A stretch of DNA of 64,000 bases from Streptomyces collinus Tu 365 (lineage in GTDB: Bacteria; Actinomycetota; Actinomycetes; Streptomycetales; Streptomycetaceae), in assembly GCF_000444875.1 (NCBI RefSeq), contig NC_021985.1, positions 5,538,170 through 5,602,169 of the forward strand. Reading direction: 5' to 3'. The notes under the pieces were generated by a model. It ran no database searches, was not told the DNA's origin, and saw nothing but the letters and a program-made list of their open reading frames with translations. A program made the translations under genes and the position numbers. This document shows, in pieces, positions 8,532 through 16,367 of this stretch (its first letter is position 1; each line of letters begins with the position of its first letter).

Positions 8532-8999
8532 TCAGCCGCCCAGCGGCAGGCCCTTCGTCGGCAGCGAGGAGGTCGGCAGTGACGAGGTGGGCAGCCCGCC
8601 CTTGGTCAGGGAGTCCGTCGGCAGCCCGCCCTTGGTCGCGCCGGCCGCGGTGTCCCCGAGGACGCCTCCGGCGGCCCCGGCCGCGTCCCCCGCGGCCTTC
8701 TGCGCCACGGGCGTCGCCTTCTTCACGGCACCGCCGCCGGTCTTCCCGGCGGCCGGCACCGCCTGCGCGACCGCCTTGCCGCCCGCGTTGCCCGCGAGGC
8801 CGGTGACGTGCTGCGCCGCACCGTCGACGGTGGTGCCGACCTGCGCCCCGTCCAGGGCGGTCAGACCGCCCAGGTTCGGGGTGGCCGCCGGCAGGTTGGT
8901 GGCCGCGCCGGCAGAGCCGGCCGCACCGACCCCGGCGGCCGCTCCCGCTGCGACGAGCAGCGCGGCACGGGCGATCCGGCGGGTCAGGGGGAGGGACAT
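8532..8999 (-). CDS. Small secreted Ala/Gly-rich protein with C-terminal LPTS repeats
   Basis: The 155-residue protein has an N-terminal RR-containing signal peptide (MSLPLTRRIARAALLVAAG... with an A-x-A site near 33). The mature chain is rich in Ala, Gly, Lys and Thr and has no cysteine. The last 40 residues repeat short GGLPT / SSLPT units. No enzymatic motif is visible. The family is common in Streptomyces but of unknown function; an extracellular or wall-associated structural protein is plausible. ATG 8999 is preceded by GGAG. The upstream region carries an unusual cluster of GATAA motifs. Confidence 0.65.
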   Translation of the reverse strand: MSLPLTRRIARAALLVAAGAAAGVGAAGSAGAATNLPAATPNLGGLTALDGAQVGTTVDGAAQHVTGLAGNAGGKAVAQAVPAAGKTGGGAVKKATPVAQKAAGDAAGAAGGVLGDTAAGATKGGLPTDSLTKGGLPTSSLPTSSLPTKGLPLGG

Positions 9000-9100
9000 G
9001 ATGCTCCATTCGACGGGGGAGAACGCTGTGGTCGTCCGAGCTCGGACGCCGTGACTACCGCTCGAGACCGACGAAGGTTGCGGACACGGAAGGTAAAGAA

Positions 9101-9133
9101 TGGATAACGCATCGCATTATCGTTTGTGGATAA
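9101..9133. promoter_or_regulatory. GATAA-repeat operator/promoter candidate upstream of the small secreted protein
   Basis: In a region without a convincing gene (9000-9274), an AT-rich patch holds a perfect inverted repeat: GATAA (9103-9107) and TTATC (9117-9121), 9 nt apart. A second TGGATAA at 9127-9133 repeats the first at 9101-9107. This stands out from the surrounding GC-rich DNA and probably belongs to the control region of the leftward gene at 8999. The rest of 9000-9274 shows nothing I can name. Confidence 0.4.
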
Positions 9134-9274
9134 AAACGGGCAAAGGGCGTCCGTGTGTGCCCGTGCAGAATCCTTCCCGCCCTGAAATCCCAAGGGCCGG
9201 TGGAAAACCGGCGTGGTTCCCCCGGGCGCGGCCGCTCCCCGGCGCCGCGCAACCCGGCCGGGTGAGGCGCCGTA

Positions 9275-10267
9275 CTACTGTCCGGTGACGATCCGGACCG
9301 CCCCCGAGGACTGCTCCGCGCCCCCGGTGCCCTGCGCGCGTGGGGTGTGCCACTGGCCGCCGCCGCTGCCCGCGGTCCACTCCCGGCCCGCGTACGACAC
9401 CCGCTCGATGTGCAGCGCCGAGGAGTTCGCGACGGCCCAGTGCGCCAGCTGCCAGCCCCGCTGCCGCTCACCGCGCCCGGTCGCGTCCGTCCGCGCCCCG
9501 TCGGGCACCGGCACCGTCACCGTCCGCCCGTGCGCGGTCGCGGTGACGCTCGGCGAAGGCGACGGCGACGGCACCGCCGTACCGCCCACCTCCGCGCCGG
9601 TCTCCTGCAGCGCGTCCCGCCCGAAGTCCCGGACCAGCGCCGCGCGCACGGCGTCGGGACCGGTCGCCTCGACGCCGGTTCCCGGACGCCCGTCGCAGGT
9701 CAGCGTGGCCGCCGCGGTTCCGGTCAGGGCCGCGGCCAGCAGCTCGGCGTCCGGCTCGTGCTTGGCGTACGCCTCCGGGTAGCCGCTGCGCTGCACCCGC
9801 TGCGCCGCGACCGTCAGCGGCAGACTGCCGTAGTCCGGCACCCGGGCCAGGTGCGCGTAGAAGATGCCCGCCGCGTACGCCGGGTCCATGATCTGCCGCT
9901 CGGTGCCCCAGCCCTGCGAGGGCCGCTGCTGGAACAGACCGAGGGAATCCCGGTCGCCGTGGTCGATGTTGCGCAGCCCCGACTCCTGGATGGCGGTCGC
10001 CAGCGCGATGGCCACGGCCCGCTGCGGCATGTTCCGCCCGGTGCCGACGGCGGCGATCGTCGCCGCGTTCACCGCCTGCTCCGGCGTGAACTCGTAGGAC
10101 GCGCCGCCCTCACCGGCGGACACCACCTTGCAGCCGCGGGCTCCGCCGCCCCCGGTGACGTACTGCACCACGAGGTAGGCGGCGACACCGCACAGGACCA
10201 GCAGGGCCGCGCCGAGACGCAGGAGGCGGCCGCGACGCTTGGGGCGAATGGGGGACGGCTCTGACAC
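9275..10267 (-). CDS. Membrane-anchored lytic-transglycosylase-like protein
   Basis: The 330-residue protein has a short basic cytoplasmic start (SEPSPIRPKRRGR), one membrane helix (residues about 18-38), then an extracytoplasmic domain. That domain has the lysozyme-like signature AIQESGLRNIDHGDRDSLGLFQQRPSQGWGT, whose Glu in QESG is the expected catalytic acid of goose-lysozyme/SLT folds. A Ser/Pro linker and a C-terminal part without a recognised fold follow. Cleavage of peptidoglycan at the cell surface is inferred; databases often label relatives misleadingly. GTG 10267 is chosen because the frame stays open far upstream only as the antisense of dapE. It is divergent from dapE. Confidence 0.7.
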   Translation of the reverse strand: MSEPSPIRPKRRGRLLRLGAALLVLCGVAAYLVVQYVTGGGGARGCKVVSAGEGGASYEFTPEQAVNAATIAAVGTGRNMPQRAVAIALATAIQESGLRNIDHGDRDSLGLFQQRPSQGWGTERQIMDPAYAAGIFYAHLARVPDYGSLPLTVAAQRVQRSGYPEAYAKHEPDAELLAAALTGTAAATLTCDGRPGTGVEATGPDAVRAALVRDFGRDALQETGAEVGGTAVPSPSPSPSVTATAHGRTVTVPVPDGARTDATGRGERQRGWQLAHWAVANSSALHIERVSYAGREWTAGSGGGQWHTPRAQGTGGAEQSSGAVRIVTGQ

Positions 10268-10350
10268 GCGTACAAGGTAGCGGAGCCCCTCCCTCCCCAG
10301 GAGCCGGGGCGGGCGAACCGCGGCGCACCGGGGCCCCCGCACGGGCACGT

Positions 10351-10356
10351 TAGGGT
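10351..10356 (+). promoter_or_regulatory. Leaderless -10 element for dapE
   Basis: TAGGGT ends 7 nt before ATG 10364 and no ribosome-binding site precedes that ATG. The spacing is what a transcript beginning at the A of ATG requires. Confidence 0.6.
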
Positions 10357-10363
10357 CGGCGGC

Positions 10364-11443
10364 ATGGCCGACACCTTGCTCGATCTCTCGCTGGACGCCG
10401 CGGCACTCACCGCGCGACTCGTGGACTTCCCCTCGGAGAGCGGTACCGAGAAGCCTCTCGCGGACGCGATCGAGGCCGCCCTGCGCGCCCTGCCGCACCT
10501 GACGGTGGACCGCCACGGCAACAACGTGATCGCCCGGACCGACCTCGGCCGGGCCGAGCGGGTGATCCTGGCCGGCCACATCGACACCGTCCCGATCGCG
10601 GACAACGTGCCGTCCCGGCTCGACGAGGACGGCGTGCTGTGGGGCTGCGGCACCTGCGACATGAAGTCCGGGGTGGCGGTCCAGCTGCGCATCGCGGCCA
10701 CCGTCCCCGCCCCCAACCGCGACCTGACCTTCGTGTTCTACGACAACGAGGAGGTCGCCGCCGAGCTGAACGGCCTCAGGCACGTGGCCGAGGCCCACCC
10801 GGAGTGGCTGCGCGGCGACTTCGCCGTCCTGCTGGAGCCGTCCGACGGCCAGGTCGAGGGCGGCTGCCAGGGCACCCTGCGGATGCTGCTGAGGACCGAG
10901 GGCGAGCGGGCCCACTCGGCGCGCGGCTGGATGGGCTCCAACGCCATCCACGCGGCCGCCCCGATCCTGGCCCGGCTCGCCTCCTACGAGCCCCGGTGGC
11001 CGGTCATCGACGGCCTGGAGTACCGCGAGGGCCTGAACGCCGTGCGCGTCTCCGGCGGAGTGGCGGGCAACGTCATCCCGGACGAGTGCGTGGTGACGGT
11101 GAACTTCCGCTACGCCCCCGACCGCACCGAGGAGGAGGCGATCGCCCACGTCCGCGAGGTGTTCGCGGACTGCGGGGTGGCGGAGTTCGTGATCGACGAC
11201 CACAGCCCCGGCGCGCTGCCCGGCCTCTCGCACCCGGCCGCCGCGGCCTTCATCGAGGCGGTGGGCGGCACCCCGCAGCCCAAGTACGGCTGGACGGACG
11301 TCTCCCGCTTCTCCGCGCTCGGCGTGCCCGCCGTCAACTACGGCCCCGGCAACCCGCACCTGGCGCACAAGCGGGACGAGCGGGTGGAGGTGGCGAAGAT
11401 CCTCGCGGGCGAGGAGCGGCTGCGCCGGTGGCTCACCGCGTAA
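10364..11443 (+). CDS. dapE: Succinyl-diaminopimelate desuccinylase (DapE)
   Basis: The 359-residue M20-family zinc hydrolase has His72 and Asp74 in GHIDTVP, and Asp99 in the TCDMKSG block. The catalytic pair Glu129-Glu130 lies in YDNEE, and a later metal ligand region is NPHLAHKRDE. It hydrolyses N-succinyl-LL-diaminopimelate to succinate and LL-DAP, the step after DapC, supplying lysine and peptidoglycan. The length and lack of a signal peptide fit the cytoplasmic actinobacterial DapE. The ATG lacks a ribosome site and sits 7 nt behind TAGGGT, so it is probably translated from a leaderless mRNA. Confidence 0.93.
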   Translation: MADTLLDLSLDAAALTARLVDFPSESGTEKPLADAIEAALRALPHLTVDRHGNNVIARTDLGRAERVILAGHIDTVPIADNVPSRLDEDGVLWGCGTCDMKSGVAVQLRIAATVPAPNRDLTFVFYDNEEVAAELNGLRHVAEAHPEWLRGDFAVLLEPSDGQVEGGCQGTLRMLLRTEGERAHSARGWMGSNAIHAAAPILARLASYEPRWPVIDGLEYREGLNAVRVSGGVAGNVIPDECVVTVNFRYAPDRTEEEAIAHVREVFADCGVAEFVIDDHSPGALPGLSHPAAAAFIEAVGGTPQPKYGWTDVSRFSALGVPAVNYGPGNPHLAHKRDERVEVAKILAGEERLRRWLTA

Positions 11444-11548
11444 CGGGCCGCCGGACGCCGCTGCGCGCCGGACATGCTCACGTCCCCCCTCCGTAACCCG
11501 CGTGGATCTAGTCTGAGATCGAACTACCCGCAAGCGGAGGGAGCGCAC

Positions 11549-12307
11549 ATGGCGACCGGTAACCCCGAGGGGAAGAAGCAGCCGCCGGACGAGCAGCGGC
11601 TCGGACCGGTCCTCCGACGGCGTGGACAGGTCACGGCCAGCACGACGGACCAGCGGCTGCTCGACGAGCGCGCCCCCACGGACTGGGTGCACACCGACCC
11701 CTGGCGGGTGCTGCGGATCCAGTCGGAGTTCATCGAGGGCTTCGGCACGCTGGCCGAACTCCCGCCCGCCATCAGCGTGTTCGGTTCCGCCCGCACCCCG
11801 GTGGACTCGCCGGAGTACGACGCCGGTGTACGCCTGGGCCGCGGTCTGGTGGAGGCCGGCTGGGCCGTGATCACCGGCGGCGGCCCCGGCGCCATGGAGG
11901 CGGCCAACAAGGGCGCCTGCGAGGCGGGCGGCACCTCGGTGGGCCTCGGCATCGAACTGCCCTTCGAGCAGGGGCTGAACCCGTACGTCGACATCGGGCT
12001 GAACTTCCGCTACTTCTTCGTCCGCAAGATGATGTTCGTGAAGTACGCGCAGGGCTTCGTGGTGCTGCCGGGCGGCCTCGGCACCCTGGACGAGCTCTTC
12101 GAGGCCCTCACCCTGGTCCAGACCCAGAAGGTCACCCGCTTCCCCATCGTCCTCTTCGGCAGCGAGTACTGGGGCGGCCTGGTGGACTGGCTGAAGCGGA
12201 CCGTGGTGGCCCAGGGCAAGGCCGCCGAGAAGGACCTGCTGCTCTTCCACGTCACCGACGACGTGCAGGAAGCGGTCGCCCTGGTGTCGAAGGAGGCGGG
12301 CCGCTAG
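11549..12307 (+). CDS. LOG-family cytokinin riboside 5'-monophosphate phosphoribohydrolase (Rv1205-like)
   Basis: The 252-residue Rossmann-type protein carries the LOG family motif PGGLGTLDE (about 173-181), preceded by GGGPGAMEAANKGA with the conserved GxxGxMEA element. An N-terminal extension of about 70 residues precedes SVFGSAR. Older annotation calls this family lysine decarboxylase; the tested members cleave AMP-type nucleotides and release the base. The mycobacterial homologue Rv1205 releases cytokinins. ATG 11549 follows CGGAGGGA at ideal spacing. It converges with folP2; the GGCCGCTAGCGGCC palindrome at 12299-12312 covers its stop codon and may help termination. Confidence 0.85.
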   Translation: MATGNPEGKKQPPDEQRLGPVLRRRGQVTASTTDQRLLDERAPTDWVHTDPWRVLRIQSEFIEGFGTLAELPPAISVFGSARTPVDSPEYDAGVRLGRGLVEAGWAVITGGGPGAMEAANKGACEAGGTSVGLGIELPFEQGLNPYVDIGLNFRYFFVRKMMFVKYAQGFVVLPGGLGTLDELFEALTLVQTQKVTRFPIVLFGSEYWGGLVDWLKRTVVAQGKAAEKDLLLFHVTDDVQEAVALVSKEAGR

Positions 12308-12320
12308 CGGCCCCGGCGGG

Positions 12321-13181
12321 CTAGGCCACGCCGCGCCGGGCCACCGCCGGAGGGCGGTGCCCGGCGATCGACGCCACCATCTCCAGCACCTGCCGGGTCT
12401 CGGCGACCTCGTGCACCCGGTAGACCTGGGCGCCGAGCCACGCCGACACCGCCGTCGTGGCCAGCGTCCCGATCAGCCGCTCCTTGACCGGCCGGTCCAG
12501 CGTCTCGCCCACGAAGTCCTTGTTCGACAGCGACACCAGCACCGGCCACCCGGTGGCCACCATCTCCTCCAGCCGCCGCGTCGCCTCCAGACTGTGCCGG
12601 GTGTTCTTGCCGAAGTCGTGCCCCGGGTCGATCAGCACCGACTCCCGGGGCACGCCCAGCGCCACCGCGCGCTCCGCCAGGCCCACGGTCACCTCCAGGA
12701 TGTCCGCCATGACGTCGTCGTAGGTCACCCGGTGCGGCCGGGTCCGCGGCTCGGCACCGCCCGCGTGCGTGCACACCAGCCCCACCCCGTGGCGCGCCGC
12801 GACCTCCGCCAGCCCCGGATCCACCCCGCCCCACGCGTCGTTGAGCAGGTCCGCGCCCGCCTCGCAGACCGCCTCGCCGACCTCGGCCCGCCAGGTGTCC
12901 ACGCTGATGATCACGTCCGGGAAGCGGCGCCGTACCTCCGCGACGAAGCCGACGGTGCGTCGTACCTCCTCCTCGGCCGTGACCTCCTCGCCCGGCCCGG
13001 CCTTCACCCCGCCGATGTCGACGATCGCGGCGCCCTCGGTCACCGCCCGTTCCACCCGTGCCAGCGCCGGCTCGTCGCGGAACGTGGCCCCCTGGTCGTA
13101 GAAGGAGTCCGGGGTCCGGTTCACGATCGCCATGATCACCGGCTCGTGCGGCCCGAATTCCCGCTTGCCCAGCCTGAGCAT
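12321..13181 (-). CDS. folP2: FolP2-type dihydropteroate-synthase-like protein
   Basis: The 286-residue TIM-barrel protein belongs to the pterin-binding family: NRTPDSFYDQGATF (Asn21), ISVDTWRAEV, LLNDAWGG and LIDPGHDFGKN. The loop that in true DHPS reads D-x-x-x-E-S-T-R-P-G here reads DIGGVKAGPG (Asp55 on), without the Ser-Thr-Arg triplet that helps bind p-aminobenzoate and diphosphate. That and the position beside a Rv1205-like and a DivIVA-motif gene identify it as FolP2. From memory the M. leprae FolP2 lacks DHPS activity. The role is therefore unknown, and folate synthesis is probably served by another FolP elsewhere. Confidence 0.85.
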   Translation of the reverse strand: MLRLGKREFGPHEPVIMAIVNRTPDSFYDQGATFRDEPALARVERAVTEGAAIVDIGGVKAGPGEEVTAEEEVRRTVGFVAEVRRRFPDVIISVDTWRAEVGEAVCEAGADLLNDAWGGVDPGLAEVAARHGVGLVCTHAGGAEPRTRPHRVTYDDVMADILEVTVGLAERAVALGVPRESVLIDPGHDFGKNTRHSLEATRRLEEMVATGWPVLVSLSNKDFVGETLDRPVKERLIGTLATTAVSAWLGAQVYRVHEVAETRQVLEMVASIAGHRPPAVARRGVA

Positions 13182-13319
13182 CCCCTGTGACCTCTCCCGT
13201 GACTTGCCGCAGTACCGCCGCCTGCGACCCTAACCGTCGGACTCGCATGGCACGATCGGACCCAGACGGAATCGGCGCCCGGCACGGCGTCCGGCACATC
13301 GAGCGTGGGGACTCCAACG

Positions 13320-13670
13320 ATGGTCATGTTCTTGTTCCTGGTCGTCGCCCTCGCCGTGGTGGTGGCCGCGGTGACACTCGCCGTGGTGGGCGGCGGCGAG
13401 AGCGCGCCGCTGCCCGAAGCGGCCCCCGAGCGGCTCCAGGACCCGCTGCCCCCCGACCGCCCCGTCAGCGGGGCCGACGTGGAGACCCTGCGCTTCCCGG
13501 TCGCCCCGCGCGGCTACCGCATGGCCGACGTCGACGACGCCCTCGGCCGCCTCGCCGCCGAACTCACCGAGCGGGACGCCCGGATCTCCGACCTGGAGTC
13601 CGCACTGGCCGGCGCCCGCGCGGCCGCGCACCCCCGGCTGGACAAGCCGGGCCCGGAGGCCGGGCGATGA
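13320..13670 (+). CDS. Small membrane protein with DivIVA motif (Rv1209-like)
   Basis: The 116-residue protein consists of one N-terminal membrane helix (MVMFLFLVVALAVVVAAVTLAVV), a Pro-rich linker and the DivIVA-type motif FPVAPRGYRMADVDDALGRL. A short coiled coil (LTERDARISDLESALAGAR) follows. The motif is shared with DivIVA/Wag31 and with short actinobacterial proteins that sit at the membrane. ATG 13320 fits GGGG at 13307-13310; GTG 13305 is an alternative. Its stop overlaps the tag start by ATGA. A role in polar growth or membrane curvature is only inferred. Confidence 0.75.
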   Translation: MVMFLFLVVALAVVVAAVTLAVVGGGESAPLPEAAPERLQDPLPPDRPVSGADVETLRFPVAPRGYRMADVDDALGRLAAELTERDARISDLESALAGARAAAHPRLDKPGPEAGR

Positions 13671-14257
13671 GCGCCGCGCTCGCCGGGCCGGACGGCGCGC
13701 TGCGCTGCCCCTGGGCCCTGTCCACCGAGGACTACGTGTCCTACCACGACGAGGAGTGGGGCCGCCCGGTCCACGGCGACGACGCCCTCTTCGAACGGCT
13801 CAGCCTGGAGGCGTTCCAGTCGGGCCTGTCCTGGATCACGATCCTGCGCCGCCGCCCGGGCTTCCGCACCGCCTTCGCCGGCTTCCACATCGAGAAGGTC
13901 GCCGCCTTCACGGACGAGGACCGTGAGCGGCTGCTGGCCGACGCCGGCATCATCCGCAACCGCGCCAAGATCGACGCCACGCTCGCCAACGCGCGCGTGC
14001 TCGCCGACTGGGCCGAGGGCGACCTGGACGACCTCGTCTGGTCGCACGCCCCCGACCCGGCGGCCCGGCCGGCACCGAAGACCCTCGCCGACGTCCCCGC
14101 GGTCACCCCGGAGTCCACCGCCCTGTCCAAGGCGCTCAAGAAGCGGGGCCTGAGGTTCGTCGGCCCGACGACGGCCTACGCGCTGATGCAGGCGTGCGGC
14201 CTGGTCGACGACCACCTGGAGACCTGCGTGAGCCGGGGCCGCCCGTCCGCCGGCTAG
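13667..14257 (+). CDS. tag: DNA-3-methyladenine glycosylase I (Tag)
   Basis: The 196-residue protein shows the Tag signature: RCPWALSTEDYVSYHDEEWGRPVHGD at the N-terminus, LSLEAFQSGLSWITILRRRPGFRTAF and a C-terminal GPTTAYALMQACGLVDDHLETC. Zinc ligands typical of Tag (N-terminal Cys, a His, and the C-terminal His/Cys pair) are present. It removes 3-methyladenine from alkylated DNA. Translation is coupled to the preceding membrane protein by ATGA. It is slightly longer than E. coli Tag at the N-terminus. Expression with folP2/DivIVA-motif genes is conserved in actinobacteria. Confidence 0.93.
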   Translation: MSAALAGPDGALRCPWALSTEDYVSYHDEEWGRPVHGDDALFERLSLEAFQSGLSWITILRRRPGFRTAFAGFHIEKVAAFTDEDRERLLADAGIIRNRAKIDATLANARVLADWAEGDLDDLVWSHAPDPAARPAPKTLADVPAVTPESTALSKALKKRGLRFVGPTTAYALMQACGLVDDHLETCVSRGRPSAG

Positions 14258-14286
14258 GCCGGACACGACCTGGGCCGTGTCCGGCC
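14257..14286. terminator. Bidirectional terminator between tag and the PaaG-like gene
   Basis: Perfect 11-bp arms GGCCGGACACG (14257-14267) and CGTGTCCGGCC (14276-14286) with an 8-nt loop, between convergent genes. Confidence 0.85.
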
Positions 14287-14296
14287 CGGCCGGGGC

Positions 14297-15100
14297 TCAG
14301 CGGCCGAGGTACTTCGGCTTCTCCTTGTTCACGAACGCCTGCACCGCGATCGCGTGGTCCTCGGACTGCCCGGCCCGGGTCTGGAGCTCGTCCTCCTTCT
14401 CCAGGGTCTCGGCCAGGGAGTGCGTCAGGCCGTAGGCCATCGCCTCCTTGATCGCCGCGTAGGCCACCGTCGGGCCCTCGGCCAGTGCCCGCGCCACCTT
14501 CTCGGCCTCGGCGCGCAGGTCGGCGGAGGGCACCAGCCTGTTGGCGATGCCCAGCTCCAAGGCGTCCTGGGCGCTGATGCTGCGCGGGAAGAGCAGCAGG
14601 TCGGCGGCGCGGCCCGGGCCGATCACCCGGGGCAGCGTCCAGGAGATCCCGGAGTCGGCCGTCAGCGCGACGCCCGCGAAGGAGGTGTTGAAGGCCGCCG
14701 TCTGAGCCACCACCCGGTAGTCCGCGGCGAGCGCGAAGCCGAAGCCCGCACCGGCCGCCACCCCGTTCACCGCGGCGACGACCGGCTTGGGCGCCCCGGC
14801 CAGCGCCTTCACGATCGGGTTGTAGTGCTCCTTGACCGTGCTCATCGTCTGCCGGGACCCCGTCTCACGGTCCGACACCAGAAGCCCGATGTGCTCCTTG
14901 AGGTCCTGGCCCACGCAGAACGCCCGGTCCCCGGCCGCGGTCAGCAGGATCGCCCGTACGGCCGTGTCCGCCGCCGCGGATTCCGCCGCCTCCCGCAGGG
15001 CGACCTTGGTCGCGATGTTCAGCGCGTTCATCGCCTCGGGGCGGTTCAGCGTGATCGTCGCGAGCCCGTCGCTCACCTCGTAGAGCACGGTGTCGGCCAT
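14297..15100 (-). CDS. Enoyl-CoA hydratase/isomerase family protein, PaaG-like
   Basis: The 267-residue crotonase-fold protein has the oxyanion elements GDRAFCVGQDLKEH and NGVAAGAGFGFALAADYRV. At the position of the second catalytic acid it has ALTADSGISWTLPRVIG, with Asp rather than the Glu of hydratases. This pattern is typical of PaaG (1,2-epoxyphenylacetyl-CoA isomerase) and related isomerases. Substrate is therefore an acyl- or aryl-CoA; no other phenylacetate gene is near. ATG 15100 follows GAGGGG. A perfect 16-bp palindrome 30 bp upstream suggests control by a TetR-type regulator. Confidence 0.8.
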   Translation of the reverse strand: MADTVLYEVSDGLATITLNRPEAMNALNIATKVALREAAESAAADTAVRAILLTAAGDRAFCVGQDLKEHIGLLVSDRETGSRQTMSTVKEHYNPIVKALAGAPKPVVAAVNGVAAGAGFGFALAADYRVVAQTAAFNTSFAGVALTADSGISWTLPRVIGPGRAADLLLFPRSISAQDALELGIANRLVPSADLRAEAEKVARALAEGPTVAYAAIKEAMAYGLTHSLAETLEKEDELQTRAGQSEDHAIAVQAFVNKEKPKYLGR

Positions 15101-15129
15101 GGCGCATCCCCTCGTGTCGCAACTGGTGA

Positions 15130-15145
15130 CGTACCGCCCGGTACG
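15130..15145. promoter_or_regulatory. TetR-type operator candidate upstream of the PaaG-like gene
   Basis: CGTACCGCCCGGTACG is a 7+7 palindrome with a 2-bp centre, placed 30 bp before the start codon of the leftward gene. Its form resembles operators of TetR-family regulators of fatty acid or aromatic catabolism. Confidence 0.5.
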
Positions 15146-15473
15146 CCGCTGTCCGAAGGACAGCATGGCGGACAACCCCGGCCGGTGACCGGACCGGACG
15201 TGTGACCTGCGTCAAAGAAATCCGGAGCGGATCCGGGCCGCTGGGGTTCGCGAGGGGGCGCAGTATCGCAGTCACATCCCCGAATTGGGTGGTTTTGCTC
15301 GCGCGCGTTGCCCAAGCGATGCCGACCGATGTTGGTCATCGGGTCCTGAGATGCGGGATAATGGCTTGGAAGCAATGTGTTCGATGCCGGTGACGCGTGT
15401 CCGCCACGGACTGCGGGTGCCCTCCCGGGGCCGTCGGCAGACGATGAGCCTGGTTTCAGGAAGGGGAACGAGC
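15146..15473. other. Divergent intergenic region with promoter candidate for the DUF3117 gene
   Basis: No gene is apparent. The stretch 15280-15400 is less GC-rich. On the + strand TTGGTC (15332-15337) and GATAAT (15357-15362) could be a -35/-10 pair, though the 19-nt spacer is long. That would give a 5' leader of roughly 105 nt for the DUF3117 gene. Confidence 0.3.
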
Positions 15474-15641
15474 ATGGCGGCCATGAAGCCGCGGACGGGT
15501 GATGGCCCGCTCGAGGTGACCAAGGAGGGGCGGGGCATTGTCATGCGCGTTCCGCTCGAAGGCGGCGGTCGACTCGTCGTCGAGCTGACCCCTGACGAGG
15601 CCGAGGCGCTCGGCGACGCCCTCAAGAAGGTCGTCGTCTGA
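15474..15641 (+). CDS. DUF3117 small protein (Rv1211-like)
   Basis: The 55-residue protein MAAMKPRTGDGPLEVTKEGR... ends in ...ALGDALKKVVV. It belongs to DUF3117, a nearly invariant actinobacterial family of unknown function. ATG 15474 is preceded by AGGAAGGGGA. In mycobacteria it sits in the same order after tag. The alternation of hydrophobic residues (GIVMRVPL, GRLVVELTPDE) suggests a small beta-alpha fold. The strict conservation suggests an essential or regulatory role, but none can be named. Confidence 0.9.
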   Translation: MAAMKPRTGDGPLEVTKEGRGIVMRVPLEGGGRLVVELTPDEAEALGDALKKVVV

Positions 15642-15668
15642 CGAGCCGGCGCTCCTGACTTTCCGGCT

Positions 15669-15696
15669 GCCCCGGCATCGTGAACGGTGCCGGGGC
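15669..15696 (+). terminator. Terminator after the DUF3117 gene
   Basis: Perfect 9-bp arms GCCCCGGCA (15669-15677) and TGCCGGGGC (15688-15696) with a 10-nt loop, between convergent genes. Confidence 0.8.
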
Positions 15697-15734
15697 GGTT
15701 GCGTACCGGGGCCCCGGCGCCTGCGCCCGGACGC

Positions 15735-16367
15735 TCACCGCTTGACGGCGCACAGCAGGCCGTCGCCCACCGGCAGCAGCGAGGTCACCAGCTCCTGGCT
15801 CTCCCGCACCGTGCGCAGCAGCTCGCGCAGCCGCAGCACCTCCGTGGGCTGCGGTCCCGAGTCGACCGTACGGCCGCTGGCGAAGATCCCCTCGAACACC
15901 ACAAGCCCGCCCGGCCGCAGCAGGCGCAACGATTCAGCGAGATAGTCCGAGTACTCCAGCCGGTCCGCGTCGCAGAAGACGAGGTCGTAGCCGGCGTCCG
16001 CGAGCCGGGGCAGCACGTCGAGGGCGCCGCCGGGGATGAAACGGGCCCGGTTGCTGGCGAAGCCGCAGGCACGGAACGCCTGCCGGGCGAACTGCTGGTG
16101 CTCCGGCTCCTGGTCGACCGTGGTGAGCACCCCGTCCGGGCGCATGCCGTGCAGCAGATGGATCCCGGACACCCCGCAGCCCGTGCCGATCTCCGCGACC
16201 GCCTTGGCGTCCACGGAGGCGGCGAGCAGACGCAGCGCGGCGCCCGTGCCGGGCGACACCGAGCGCAGCCCTGCCTCGCGGGCCCGCTCACGGGCCCAGC
16301 GCAGTGCCTCGTCCTCGGCGACAAAGGCGTCGGCGAACGCCCAGCTCGTCTGCCGGTTGGCGGTAAT
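15735..16367 (-). CDS. O-methyltransferase (Rv1220c-like), apparent ATT start
   Basis: The protein is a class I SAM-dependent O-methyltransferase of the CCoMT-like family: AEIGTGCGVSGIHLL is the SAM loop, VDQEPEHQQFARQAF and DLVFCDADRLEYSDYL follow. The shortest usual start, GTG 16259, would give 174 residues and cut off conserved helices. Upstream the frame stays open and reads TANRQTSWAFADAFVAEDE, a normal family N-terminus, but contains no ATG, GTG or TTG back to a TAA stop. AGGAG lies 6 nt before ATT 16367, so an ATT start giving 210 residues is proposed. It diverges from the sigma gene. Confidence 0.75.
   Translation of the reverse strand: MTANRQTSWAFADAFVAEDEALRWARERAREAGLRSVSPGTGAALRLLAASVDAKAVAEIGTGCGVSGIHLLHGMRPDGVLTTVDQEPEHQQFARQAFRACGFASNRARFIPGGALDVLPRLADAGYDLVFCDADRLEYSDYLAESLRLLRPGGLVVFEGIFASGRTVDSGPQPTEVLRLRELLRTVRESQELVTSLLPVGDGLLCAVKR

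Noticed and set aside
9100..9288. Plus-strand 62-codon frame in the gap before the transglycosylase-like gene
   Set aside because: No ribosome site, non-coding codon bias in the first half and overlap with the 3' end of the convergent gene; the patch is better explained as control DNA.
11474..11548. Longer start for the LOG-family protein
   Set aside because: The upstream codons have weak bias and a TAGTCT -10-like element lies within; CGGAGGGA clearly serves ATG 11549.
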